DNA of 64,000 bases, taken from NCBI GenBank assembly GCA_029204225.1, contig CM055103.1:45582919-45646918 (forward strand), read 5' to 3'. Below the pieces are notes generated by a model, which made no database searches, was not told the origin of the DNA, and saw only the letters and a list, made by a program, of their open reading frames with translations. The stretch is from Diphasiastrum complanatum (Eukaryota; Streptophyta; Lycopodiopsida; Lycopodiales; Lycopodiaceae). Shown here in pieces: positions 52,769 to 63,899 of this stretch. The position numbers were made by a program, and so were the translations under genes. The stretch's first letter is position 1; every line of letters starts with the position of its first letter.

Positions 52769-53509
52769 GTGGAAAAAGGTACAAAAAGGACCAAGAGTGG
52801 ATCCTAATCTGATCCTCAAGAGGGATTGGTTGTCAGATTACTTGATCTGTCAATCTACTTGAGATTAAGATCAATATAGATCAATTCTAGACACAAAATC
52901 CTAACAAGAACAATCATTAATTGAAGGTAAGTGTACTTTATGGTTTCACACGTGTGAAACACTGTCTGAGTACGGAATCCAACTTGAAAATCAAGTACAC
53001 ATTGATAGAACCTCAAAACAATCAAAACAAATGTAGACAAATGGAGAGAATCACTCAAAATTGCTTCCAAAACCAAGATTGGTGTCTCACCATGATTATG
53101 GCCAAATGTGGGTCTATATATACAATAAGTGGGAGCTCGTGGTACTGATCATCCCTCTGATCCCACATGTGTGAAGGTGCTTTGTCATATGATAATTCAT
53201 CATGCAAAACTGACACTTGGACAAAACCTTCTATTTTGAGCACTTTTGGTCCATTTTCGTTCTATATGGAGATCTACTTGAAAATCTTCTATAAGTCAAA
53301 ATTCGTCTACTTCAGCTTATTCCACACATGTGAGCTGTCCTCTACACATGGGATGTGACACCTAACCAAAGGATGTGGCTCATGCAATCAATAGATTGAT
53401 GCCATGTGTCATATGTCTAGAAAACTAGTTTTTGGCTTTTTTTAGCCACTAGAACTTGAATTAAATCATATGTACAACCTATATGATTATGGTACATGAC
53501 AAGTACACA
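52769..53509 (-). repeat. Copia G 5' LTR, outer end truncated
   Basis: Matches the left LTR from TGTGG(A)AAAAGG to 'acatgacaagtacac'. It includes the extra ~180 bp (53172-53350) that the left copy has lost, and the 18-bp palindrome GTTTCACACGTGTGAAAC at 52943-52960. The sequence after 53509 diverges, so about the last 100 bp of the LTR (its transcription-control end on the minus strand) are missing. Confidence 0.9.
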
Positions 53510-54363
53510 TCTTAGGTAAGAAATCACTAGTTGGGGGGCGGCCATAGTGACGCTTAAATACTCTCTTTCTAATTAGGATCATCTTATAGTAGGGGGACCG
53601 CCTTAGAAGACACTTAGGCAAATAATAGAACCATGATTTGAGTGGATCTTATCCGTACTTACCCTACACAGCGACCTTTAGGATCCTTTCTACTCTATTA
53701 GATGGGAGGCCACCATAATAGATATTAGGAAGGAACTAAAAGTACAACAATTTAGATTCATGTGCTACATGACTTTGGGGAGAAAATGAGGAGGTTTATC
53801 TTGTCGAATTGTCATAAATAAGAGATGAAACAAGGCTAAATTTCATAAAGGAGGCAACGTGTCACTAAAGAAAAAATGATGCAAGCTTTATCAGGCAACA
53901 AATCCTACCAATGGTGATCTTTTCAAGTTGATCATGAAAATCCCTTGGCATAAACCAAAGAGACACGTGGCTTCAGAGGAGAAGTCTGATTACCAATTTC
54001 TAGAAAAATTGATTGATATATTGACATATGTTCGTTTTGAAATATATATGTTAAAACACTTGTCACATATACCCTTTGTGGAGTGCAAAATTAGTGTTGC
54101 TAATGAGGATGAATGATCAATTCTTCAAAGCATGCACAAAATGTAATTTTGGTGCCTCGGGATGAGAACTAGTTTCATTAATGCATTGACCTTGAGGCAT
54201 TCTAGATTAGCTAGAATACATCTTTGCCACCTAGCTCTTCATCACGTTTCATAAATTTTCTCCCTTCAATAGTTGAATATGAGATTATAATTTGAGTCCA
54301 AGGTTCATACAATTGTTCCTTCATATGTTATTTAGTCATATAATCTATTTCCACCCCAAAGAG
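53510..54363. other. Unassigned sequence
   Basis: Contains a short open frame 53928-54116 (KPKRHVASEEKSDYQFLEKLIDILTYVRFEIYMLKHLSHIPF) that vaguely resembles the gag-protease linker of some Gypsy elements; not firm. Two 'gggg-cggcc/gaccgcc' blocks lie at 53530 and 53596. No repeat structure or gene that I can support. Confidence 0.4.
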
Positions 54364-54867
54364 ATGAATCAATAGCAGGAATCAATAGCAGACCAAACAT
54401 TACGAATATCATAAAAAAGGGACCTGTCTTTGATGAATCACGACTAACTCGAGCAAATTATAGCGATAGTGTATCACATGTTTGTTCAAAGTGCAAAACT
54501 TCAAAAGAAGACGTTTCTCATCTTTTCTTTCATTGTCGTACCCCTCTTTGGAGATCAGTGGCTGACTTGTTTATTGCACGCTTTTATGCCAGATTTAGAA
54601 GATTCAGTCACCTTGATCTACTGCTAAATGATATAATTTTGGACGATGAAGTTGCAAACGATTTTTGGCAGTGTATTAGAATTATCCCTATATGGAATAT
54701 TTGGTTAGATAGAAATAGCATGGAATTCGAAAATGGAGATTTTTTCATTTTCCCCTTGTTTAAGAAAGCTAAGAAACTTTATCACTTGTAGGTTAATGGT
54801 GTTTCATTTGTACTTTGTATAAAGTCACTAATCTATGGTTAATTTTCTTGAGAGAAAAAAAAAAACT
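54364..54867 (+). pseudogene. LINE 3' end: zf-RVT domain and poly-A tail
   Basis: Frame encoding PNITNIIKKGPVFDESRL, then a zinc-binding block CSKCKTSKEDVSHLFFHC (54483-54536; CX2C...HX4C), WRSVADL, and the tail IPIWNIWLDRNSMEFEN, ending with a stop at 54789-54791. This is the classic C-terminus of a plant L1 ORF2. About 60 bases later an A-rich tract (54852-54867) would be the poly-A tail, so this is a 5'-truncated insertion, the usual outcome of target-primed reverse transcription. Confidence 0.8.
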
Positions 54868-55037
54868 TCCACTCTAAGTTGATGTTGGACCCAAGTCACA
54901 TAAATTGTTCCCTTAATCGTCGAATAACATTGCTCTTAGCCTCCATTCAACTCAAGAGAATCACTTTTGAAAAAAAATCAAGATTTTTACCAAGCATCAA
55001 AGTCCAAGAAGACAGACATGTGTACACAAATATTGAC
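54868..55037 (+). other. Flank of Copia E with target site TTGAC
   Basis: No gene. Bases 55033-55037 (TTGAC) are repeated at 60548-60552 and form the 5-bp target-site duplication of Copia E. Confidence 0.85.
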
Positions 55038-55742
55038 TGTGAAACATTGCCTACATTGGCAAATCTAGCCATGTAGAATATTGTACATTTTGTCAATATT
55101 GTTTGTTGGTTACTTGAATGGCCAAAGTGCCACTTGTACATACACACCTAAAGTAGGTTACCACGAGTCAAGAGGAGTGGTTGTGTCCATTTGGTAGTGA
55201 TTTCTACTTTGTAGGATCTAGACCATGATTTATGATGAGATTTGTACCTACCATGCACCTACCAAGCATGACTCTTGGATCTAGGCTAGGGTTTTCACAT
55301 TAGGGCAAGAAAGTGGAGTCTACTTCCTTATTACATGCTGGATTTTCACCTAACTTTGCAAAGGAAGTGTGTTTTACTATGTATTCCCATTCTCCATAGT
55401 GAGAAGATAGAAACTTTTTGGAGCCTCAAGGAGAAACTCGAGTTTCCTCTCATTGTATGGTGATTACTCTTGATTTCCAATGCAACCCAGCTTTGGCACT
55501 TTGTAAACACTGTCTACAGGCCGTACTACAGCCTTATTTCCACACGTGTGGAGTTGGATTATACTAATTGATCAATGCTTTGATTGTCTCTACTTGTTTC
55601 CTATCAAGCTGCTAAACTAGATCTTGTTTTCTGATGACTAGTTTCTGATAGATTGTTTAACAAGCATACAATCACCTTGTGGATCATTCAAAGATCCATT
55701 TATGGTCCTTAGTACTATACATTTCACATGGTATCAGAGCCA
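55038..55742 (+). repeat. Copia E 5' LTR (691 bp) and primer-binding site
   Basis: TGTGAAAC...TTTCACA (55038-55728), then TGGTATCAGAGCCA (55729-55742), the tRNA-iMet primer site. CACACGTGTG lies at 55541-55550, flanked by the 'cgtactacagcc' block seen also in the solo LTR at 45.18 kb. Confidence 0.95.
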
Positions 55743-56360
55743 AGTACAAGGCCATTGATCTGTGTTTGAATCTAATCCAGTTTTAGCAAGTTTTGGTGCA
55801 AAAAGCTAGTATTGGAAGGGCGAGCTGGTATGTAGGTTTTGGTGAGGGGATTTAATCCCAAACTTTTTCAGGATCAAAATCCGTATTGTTCACATGTGTG
55901 GGCATCTCTTAACTAGAATTTAATAACCCATATTCATTGGATCATAGAAAATTCATCCGGTGTCAGTTTGATGTAATTTTTGATGCAAATCCTAGGATAA
56001 GCTACCAAGATCACTTGCCATTGATTAGTTTTGAGTTTATTTCATGAAAACTAATTAATCTAGGCTGATTTCAGACCTTCTTAAAGTGGAAACCAGGTCT
56101 TGAAAGTACATCAAAGTGAATGAGAGAGATAGAGTCAGTTTTTGTCCAAGAATAGCCAAGATTGGCAAGATTTGTTTGAGAGTAGTTTTCATCTCATCTT
56201 ATCTTCATTCCAGCTTTGTGAGGGAGTGATATAACTGTGATTACGAATCCATATGTTGGATTAGAAGTCAACATTTGAGTGAAACACTGCAAGTTAGAAA
56301 CCTTTGTGAGTTTCAGGTCCAAACAAATCTATATCTTGTGTGTAGAATCTTGCTAGTAAG
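55743..56360 (+). other. Copia E leader
   Basis: Untranslated, 618 bp. No gene. Confidence 0.8.
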
Positions 56361-57458
56361 ATGAGATTAGTGGGAGCCTACCTTCTAGAAGCTAGTGAGA
56401 GGTTAAATTCTACCAATTATGCTATTTGGAAAGTAAGGATGGAGTCACTAATGGTGCTCCAGGATCTTTATGAGTTTCCAATAGATGATGAAGATGAACC
56501 TCTAAGTGCACAGAAATTAGTGAGATACAAGAAGAGGTCTAGGCTTGCACTTCACTGTATTAAGATGAATGTAAGCAATGATCTCTTAAGGGAAGTATCA
56601 TCATGTAAGAGTGCTAAAGAGACTTGGGAATCTTTAAAATCTACCTATGAGTCTAGTAGTATTTCGAGGGTTCTCATGCTTAGGAATCAGATTCTACAAA
56701 GCATGAAGAGGAGTGATGAGAGTGCACAAGATTATGTGCTAAGAATCAAGTCTCTCAATATGGAGTTAGCTTCCATTGGAGAGAAGATTCAAGATAGTGA
56801 GCTTGTTCAGATTGTCCTCAATGGTCTAGGGACTGGCTTTACAAATTTGGTCCAAAGCTTTGCAATCCAAGACTCTTTGCCTACTATAGAAAAGCTACAC
56901 AGTGTATTAGTAGCTAAAGAGTGTAGGATGTTGCATACCAATGCAAGAATGAATGCTATTTCTCTGCAGGATGGTGATGAGAAAGCTAATTTCTCATTCA
57001 AAAGCAAGAAGAAGACCAATGGCAAGAAGAAGCACTTCAAGGAGACCAAGGAGGAGGATGAGGCTTCAAGCTCAAAGGGCAAGATCAAAGACAAGTCCAA
57101 GTACAAATTTTTTTTCTATGGAAAGAAAGGACATTTTGCATCAGAATATTTCAAGAAGAAGAAGGCACAAGAGAGCAAACAAAGCAACATTGCACATCAG
57201 GAGGAGGAGGAGGATGAAGAGTCATCCTTGATGGTTTCCAACAAACCGCCATCATCCAAGAGCAACACCAATGATTCTCGGTGGATTGATAGTGGGGCTA
57301 GTTCTCACATGACATATCAAAAGGATATATTCTCCACTTTACTTTCTTACAATGATTTACATAGATCAATCTATACTACAAGTAGTCAAGAATGTAAGAT
57401 AAGTGGAATAGGAACAATTCCCTTGTATGTGGGGATCATCCAAAAGGATGAATCTTGA
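56361..57458 (+). pseudogene. Copia E gag and protease
   Basis: ATG 56361 (MRLVGAYLLEASERLNSTNYA) opens a 365-codon frame. Gag core: AIWKVRMESLMVLQDLYEF; KMNVSNDLLREVSS; SRVLMLRNQILQSMKRSDES; VLNGLGTGFTNLVQSFAIQ. A basic stretch and the knuckle position follow, but the knuckle reads KFFFYGKKGHFASEYFKKK: all three Cys are replaced (Phe, Tyr, Tyr) and only His remains. Protease: SRWIDSGASSHMTYQKD (about 57280), intact DSG. A frameshift near 57430 ends the frame. Gag without a knuckle should not package RNA. Confidence 0.9.
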
Positions 57459-58136
57459 TAATGCTCTTTATGTTCCTAAGTTAACCAAGAATTTGCTTAG
57501 TGTTGGCCAGTTAATGGATAATGGCCTAGATGTACAATTTAAGCATGGAGTTTGTTCCATCCTTAGAAATGATGAATGTATAGTCAAAGGCTTTAAGCAA
57601 GGTAGATTGTTTAAGCTTGATGCTAATGTTGCAGTGGAGAGTGTTGCTTGGCAAAGGTGGAGTTATCAAAGGTGGAACTGTGGCACAAAAGGTTGGGCCA
57701 CCCCAACTACAAAGCCATGGAATCTACGGTTGCAAAGGAGCTTGCAGTTGGACTCCCCAAGCATTTGTCAAAGTGTGGGAAGAGATGTGAAGCATGCAGC
57801 CTCTCAAAGGCTCACAAACTACCCTTCTCAAGATCTACATCAAGATCAAACTCTCCTCTTGAACTCATCCATTCGGATGTTCATAGTTTTTCACATGAGT
57901 CTAATGGTGGTGCCAAGTACTATGTAATCTTCATTGATGACTATTCTAGATTTTGTTGGATGTACCTCTTGTCTAGCAAATCAATGGTATTTGATTCTTT
58001 TGTAAAGTTCAAGACTTTGGTAGAAAATCAACTTAGGACCAAGATTAAGGTATTAAGGAGTGATAATGGAGGTGAATATATCTCCAATAAGTTGATTGAA
58101 TTTTGTAGTTCTAATGGCATAAAGAAGGAGCTGTAA
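57427..58136 (+). pseudogene. Copia E GAG-pre-integrase and integrase core
   Basis: After the frameshift: NALYVPKLTKNLLSVGQLMDNG, GRLFKLDANV, then a second shift at about 57645 into VELWHKRLGHPNYKAM, CEACSLSKAHK, HSDVHSFSHES, YYVIFIDDYSRFCWMYLL, VLRSDNGGEYISNKL. A TAA at 58134-58136 stands in the KKEL-x-CPYTPQQNG block. The two Asp of the DDE core are here and the Glu is just beyond, in the next frame. Family: Copia integrase. Confidence 0.9.
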
Positions 58137-60104
58137 TGTCCATACACCCCTCAACAAAATGGAGTGAGTGAGAGAAGAAATATATTTCTTTGTGAGTGTT
58201 CTAAGGCCTTAAGGCTATATGCTTCTCCATCCAAACCATTTTGGGGTGAAGCAATAACTTGTGCTAACTATTTGTGCAATAGATTGCCAAACCAAGCCAT
58301 TGGAAGAATCACACCATTTGAAGCTCTATTTGGAGAGAAGCCTAATCTCAAGGATCTCAAAGTTTTTGGATACACTTGCTATGTACACCAATCCTTGGAT
58401 AAGAGAAGGAAGGATGATGCAACATCCATCAAAGGCATCTTTGTGGGATATGGTGAGAATAGCAAAGGTTATAGAGTCTTCAATCCCATCACTAGAAAGG
58501 TGATAGTGAGTAGGGATGTTATTTTTGATGAAGGACATGCTTGTGATTTGGATGATAATGCTACTAATCATCTTGATGCCAAGGATCATGCTAGGATGGA
58601 GGAGGAGCTTCCAAGTGAAGAAGAACTTGAGGATCCACCTCAAGATGCAAAAACTCCAAGAACTCCAAGAACTCCAAGAAGATCTACAAGGGCAAGATCG
58701 GAGCCATTGAGGCTCACCTATGATGGTCAAGGTGATCAAAGGGAAGGCTCATCATCTTTCACATCTTACACCTTTCTTACTTCAATGTTAGATGAGCCAA
58801 CATGCTATGAAGATGCTTGTAAGTCTAAAATTTGGATGGATGCTATGCAAGTAGAGTATGATGCTCTTATTGAGAATCATACTTGGGATCTTGTGGATCT
58901 TCCTCAAGGGAAGAAACCTCTTGATTGCAAGTGGGTATTTAGATTGAAGTATAATCAAGATGGATCAATAAGCAAGCATAAAGCTAGACTTGTTGCCAAA
59001 GGTTTTTTACAAACCAAAGGCATTGATTATGAGGAGACTTTTGCTCTTGTGGCTAAGCTTGTTACTATTAGGTTGATCATTAGTCTTGCTCCAACCTTCA
59101 ATCGGGAGCTATTCCAACTTGACTTCACAAATGCATTCCTCAATGGTTATTTGGAGGAAGAGATCTACATGAGGCAACCTGAGGGCTTCATCAAGGCAAA
59201 GCATGAAGGAAAGGTGTGTTTTTTGAAGAAGAGCCTTTATGGGCTCAAGCAAGCACCTAGAGCATGGTACTCTAGGCTAAACTCTTTTCTCATTTCCATC
59301 AATTTTGTAATGAGTGCCTATGATCCATCATTGTATATAAGTTCTCATGATGGCATGATCATTATTCTTGTTTTGTATGTAGATGACATTATCTTGAGTG
59401 GTAATGATATAGATGGAATTAGAGATGTAAAAATTGCTTCAGCAAAAGAGTTTAAGATGGTAGATCTCGGCCTATTGAGCTTCATTCTTGGAATAGAGGT
59501 TATTAGAGGATGTGATTTTAACTTCATTTGTCAATCTAAATATGCTACATCCATCCTAGATAGATTTGGAATGAAGAATTGTAAAGGCATTGAGACACCA
59601 ATGGAGCAACATGTAAAAGCATCTATTGGTTGTGATGAAGCATTTTTTGAGGACATCATATTATATAGAAGGCTTATTGGCTCCTTGATCTATTTAACTA
59701 TAACTAGACCTGATCTTAGTTATAGTGTTGGAAAGCTAAGCCAATTCATGCAAAGTCCTCTAGTTTCACATTGGAAGATGGCCAAAAGAGTTCTTAGATA
59801 CATTTCATCCACTAAGAATTTTGGCATTTTGTATAGAGGAACTAATCTTGGCTTAAGAGCCTATAGTGACTCGGATTTTGCAGGTGACAAAGTGGATAGA
59901 AGATCATCAAGTGCCTTTGCCACCTTTCTATGTGATGGAGTAGTATCATGGCTTTCCAAAAAGCAAGATGCCATCTCCCTATCTTCCACAGAATCCGAAT
60001 ACAAGGCCTTGACATCAACATGCAAGGAGGTCTTGTGGCTCAAAAGGCTATTGGTGGAGCTTCATGTCATGGAGGAGGAGATCCCTATCACTTCTTGGAT
60101 CTAG
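58137..60104 (+). pseudogene. Copia E integrase end, reverse transcriptase, RNase H
   Basis: Open for about 650 codons. PQQNGVSERRNIFL (catalytic Glu), FWGEAITCANYLCNRLP, a linker with repeated RTP units and RRSTRARSEPLRLTYDG, then [100 protein letters not shown] (YVDD intact, about 59375), SLIYLTITRPDLSYSVGKLSQFM. RNase H: KMAKRVLRYISSTKNFG, YSDSDFAGDKVDRRSS, SLSSTESEYKALTS. It ends in ITSWI-stop at 60102-60104, where LTR sequence is fused. The 'SKHIE' end of RNase H is missing. The RT itself looks functional. Confidence 0.92.
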
Positions 60105-60547
60105 GCTAGGGTTTTCACATTAGGGCAAGAAAGTGGAGTCTACTTCCTTATTACATGCTGGATTTTCACCTAACTTTGCAAAGGAAGTGTGTTTTACTAT
60201 GTATTCCCATTCTCCATAGTGAGAAGATAGAAACTTTTTGGAGCCTCAAGGAGAAACTCGAGTTTCCTCTCATTGTATGGTGATTACTCTTGATTTCCAA
60301 TGAAACCCAGCTTTGGCACTTTTTAAACATTGTCTACAGCCGTACTACAGCCTTATTTCCACACGTGTGGAGGTGGATTATACTAATTGATCAATGCTTT
60401 GATTGTCTCTACTTGTTTCCCATCAAGCTGCTAAACTAGATCTTGTTTTCTGATGACTAGTTTCTGATAGATTGTTTAACAAGCATACAATCACCTTGTG
60501 GATCATTCAAAGATCCATTTATGGTCCTTAGTACTATACTTTTCACA
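60093..60547 (+). repeat. Copia E 3' LTR, 5'-truncated (455 bp)
   Basis: Corresponds to 55273-55728 of the 5' LTR; ends TTTTCACA followed by TTGAC (60548-60552), the target duplication. CACACGTGTG at 60360-60369. Its promoter end is missing. Confidence 0.95.
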
Positions 60548-60552
60548 TTGAC

Positions 60553-61693
60553 TATTTTGTGAGTATTTCCTAGTATATATCTATTGCATAAAGTTTCTTT
60601 ATTAGCCAATGTAGGAATGATCAAACTAACATGTGTTGTTTGTGTGAATCGTCTCCAAAATAATAAATCCCTCTCTTCTTCTAACTCTCGTGCAATTATT
60701 AAAGTCAGTTTTCCAAACTGTCACATCTAGCTTATCATTATGTGCAATTATTTAAGTAATTTTCCAAACTGTCACATATAGCCAAACATGTACACAAACA
60801 AGTAGATACCATTCCAAGATATTAACCACATGCCAAATTTGATCACTAGACTCAATATAAGTTTACAATTTGAAAGAAAAACTTCTAGTTTCATAAAACC
60901 CTCTAATTACTTGAATTGAAAAGTAAGCAACATTTAGATGATGGCGATGCTATTTGCAAAAACCAAGTGGCCATTTTATATAACATTTTTAGACCAAACA
61001 AAAAATGCATATCCTTGCCATACAAAGCATTGTTTCGCTCTGCAAGGATTGTTTATAGTAGTCATGTACAGAAAGATATTTAAAAAATGTCAATGAACAA
61101 CAAAGTAGCTTGGTGTGTATACATGGAACAATTAAAATCTAATCCAAAAACATGCATGCCAACAAAATACATCCTCTCATGAACAAAAGAAATGAAATCT
61201 AGACAAGGGCACAATGGACACCTACTGAGTGAGGCTCTATACGTTCTTCTTCAAGAATTGTATGTTTCTAAAAGATCTCATGCTTATGCATCTTCACCAC
61301 TTCCATTGATATGATCCTCACATGCAAATTGGTAGCTATTTTGGCTCTTTTCAATTTCTTCCCAGAAACATGTGACTTATAACGTCCTTGTCAAATATCT
61401 CCTTGAAAAGTGGTGGTGTGACTAGAGCATCCCCTTCTATGTACAAGTAAAATCTATGGAGGTTAGATGATCCATTTTCTATTTTGTTAGTTTGCTACTA
61501 GTAGCCACAAGCCAAGGTTTTGGCACAATTATAAGAGTAGTCTCAATGCTCCATCAAGGATTCCAAGTCTGTTGTATGCTGTCAGTGCAAAAATACATAT
61601 ATTGTCCTTTTTTCCATGTGTATAACTGTTGGCCCAATGAAACTATGTGCAAGGACCCCTCTCCCCCAACTTGATGATTTTTTCTTTTTCACA
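60553..61693. other. Unassigned sequence, perhaps an LTR on the minus strand at its right end
   Basis: No gene recognised. At 61688-61705 the minus strand reads AAAGGGAGGAG followed by TGTGAAAAAG, the form of a Copia polypurine tract and LTR start, so a minus-strand LTR may run left from 61693. No second copy or primer site was found to confirm it. Confidence 0.4.
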
Positions 61694-63527
61694 CTCCTCC
61701 CTTTGTCTTCAAGCCCATCGCATTCATCTCATCTTGCTTAAATTCTTTTTATTGCCCATAATGCATTAGTCACCAAGTTGTCCTCCCCAATTCTTCTTTG
61801 GTTTTGTGTCACCACCATCTCTTCATGTACAACTTGTAGAGGTTTCATGTCATCCTCCATCACCCTTCAGTGAGGGGCCAAAGCAAGAGCAGCCGACATA
61901 ACGCACAGGCCACCTAGGACATAACCACCCAAGTCAAAAAGTAGAAAGGAAAAAAATTCCTTTTGACAGACCGACCAAATATCCACCTGACCCAAGGCAC
62001 TCGAGACAAACGTAGGATGTCCAACCAATAACCTAACAAACTAGCAAGAAGAACTGAAAGGAGAAAACATTAGTAGGAACAAAATCGATAGAGTTGAAAC
62101 AACCAACTATCAAGGAAAAGACACATGAGAACTAAAAAAGAAAACAAACATGTAGAAGAGAGAATCATCCAACCCAAAATAGAGATGTGAAATAACATAC
62201 GGGTCAATTTTTCAATCAATGCCAAAAGCATGTCTTAGAGTAGGTAGCAACATATAGAAGTTTTTTTGAAGTCTCAAAACATCAGTCCAAAGGAGGAGTT
62301 ATTTATGCAAAATAAATAGACGTATTTAAAAGAAAAACTCCCAACGAAGCATCAAATTCCAATGAGGAGTTACAACAAATAAAGGTGTAAAGTTTGAATT
62401 TAAACTATCCCTGGACATGACTACGTCAAGGTTGTTAAGAAGCTACTAAATTGCAAGATCGAATCAAACTATTTGACCATTGCATTTAGCATTTTTTTCT
62501 TCCATAGTCACAAGTAATATATGGGTGAAGAAAATTTAATGCCTCGTCAAGGTAAATATTTCTTAGTGTCTTTTTTTTTTTTTTTTTTTTTTTTCTGTTC
62601 TCTCCTTGACACATTTTTACTCTAGAAAAAATCCGATAGGGGGAAGGACATCTAGAAGGGTCCAAATTGGTCCATCCCAAACATGATGTCTCACCAATTG
62701 ATCATATAATGTTCATTCATTGCCATGTTCTTGTATATTTCTTCAATTTTTTTAGGGTTCACCCTCTAGGTGTCTTAAGATAATCCATATGTCCGTAGAA
62801 ATTGGAGCCATCATGGCATAGTTCTGAAAAAGCCATGCTTTAAAAGTTCTTTCAAGGAAATGAAACTACTATCTTAGAAGTACTAAATGGCGAATAACCG
62901 TCAAACTTGGTTTCCTAGAGGAAGTTTTTAGACTAGAAGAATACTCTAATCCATGTACTTCAAAAAATCTCTTTTCATAATTCCAGGGGATTCCTCTTGG
63001 GATTTAGCATCGACCTCTTCAAGCATACCTAACGAATCATGAATTGAAGTATTTAGAGATTGAGATATGAAATGAAGCCTTGTTGACACCTGCGAAGCTC
63101 TTTGTGTGAAAGGCACTTGATACTAATATTGACTTCCACATAAACTTTGTTGACCAACACGAAGACATAGTATTGGCTGCCAAAAAAAGCACAATTTTTC
63201 TTTACATTTTTCGGAAGGCTTATATAGGCAGTTGTTATTACATGCTTGCACCTATATATGATGATACTCAGACATATGGTATATGGTTGGGTTTATGAGG
63301 TAACACGTGTCTTAAAGTGAGAACGATTTTAACATAGTTTTTCACGACTGTTGGTCTGCATAAAATCCTCCACATTTCCATGTTGTGTCTTTGAGCAACT
63401 TGGGGTGCCTAACATTTTAATGTATAAGGTATCCACCATCCATAGGCGAGCTACCTACTATAGCATGTTGAGTCGTGGGAGCGACGAGGTTGGCTACATG
63501 TTGCATCTTACAGGTGGATGGCGTATA
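61694..63527. other. Unassigned sequence with poly-T tract
   Basis: Contains an uninterrupted run of 24 T at 62571-62594, which could be a reverse-oriented poly-A tail, but no LINE or processed gene could be recognised beside it. 61.7-62.0 kb may be the 3' interior of a minus-strand Copia (see the tract at 61694). No open frame that I can support. Confidence 0.4.
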
Positions 63528-63753
63528 CCATATGTAAAGGGTAGTTGCTGCATTTTTTGCCCATATTTCAAACTGCTTAAAAAGCAGAATGGGCGACCCA
63601 CCGTTTTCAAGGGTGATTATGTTTTGCAGATGCAAATTCTGCTTCATAATGGTCCTGCCTAGTTTTGAAAAACGTTGATTATGATTTTCAAATGCATATT
63701 CTACTACATAATGGTCATGTGAAAAAAAGTAGCCACTACCCTTTACGCAATGG
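63528..63753. mobile_element. Foldback/MITE-like element
   Basis: About 226 bp bounded by imperfect terminal inverted repeats of roughly 30 bases: left 63528-63560 (CCATATGTAAAGGGTAGTTGC...) and right 63721-63753, whose reverse complement reads CCATTGCGTAAAGGGTAGTGGC. The interior has a 60-bp direct repeat (63617-63660 and 63677-63720, 'gattatg...ttcataatggtc'). It encodes nothing. Such structures are typical of MITEs mobilised in trans by a transposase; I cannot assign a superfamily because no clear target duplication is visible. Confidence 0.6.
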
Positions 63754-63832
63754 AATAAGTCTGTCATACGCAATGGAATGAGTCGGGCAAATGACATTTT
63801 GCATGGTAAAGAGTCAAGTCTCTAGGCCTCTC

Positions 63833-63899
63833 ACCAAGCAAATGGGTCTTTGGGCCTCTCGCATATGATCCTTTACCAAGCAAATGGGTCTTTGGGCCT
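63833..63899 (+). repeat. 42-bp direct repeat
   Basis: The 25-base string starting ACCAAGCAAATGGGTCTTTG occurs at 63833-63857 and again at 63875-63899, identical, 42 bp apart. Non-coding. Confidence 0.9.

Larger units (their letters stand above)
49028..53509 (-). mobile_element. Copia G, non-autonomous element (minus)
   Basis: Two LTRs in the same orientation, 49028-49678 and 52769-53509, enclose a primer site (next to the right LTR) and a polypurine tract (next to the left one), so the element reads on the minus strand. The 3.1-kb interior has zinc-knuckle and linker pieces of Copia but no integrase, RT core or RNase H. The right LTR lacks its outer ~100 bp. Bases 49023-49027 (TAGAT) have no visible partner at the right end. 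Confidence 0.85.
55038..60547 (+). mobile_element. Copia E, nearly complete and recent
   Basis: Full 5' LTR, primer site, leader, gag, protease, integrase, RT and most of RNase H in order, then a partial 3' LTR, flanked by perfect TTGAC duplications. A deletion removed the end of RNase H, the polypurine tract and the first 235 bp of the 3' LTR; CTTGGATCTAGG marks the junction. The shared 455 bp of the LTRs differ at about seven positions by eye, so the insertion is recent compared with everything else here. Confidence 0.95.

Noticed and set aside
53928-54116. Short frame as a Gypsy gag-protease linker
   Set aside because: Resemblance is vague, only 62 codons, and no other Gypsy domain is adjacent.
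55729-55742. tRNA-Met-like sequences at 16446, 18278, 24475, 38623, 41452, 52755, 55729 as tRNA genes
   Set aside because: Only 12-15 bases complementary to the tRNA 3' end are present, each beside an LTR; they are primer-binding sites.
62571-62594. T24 tract as the tail of a LINE or processed pseudogene
   Set aside because: No recognisable coding or exon sequence next to it on the minus strand and no target duplication seen.
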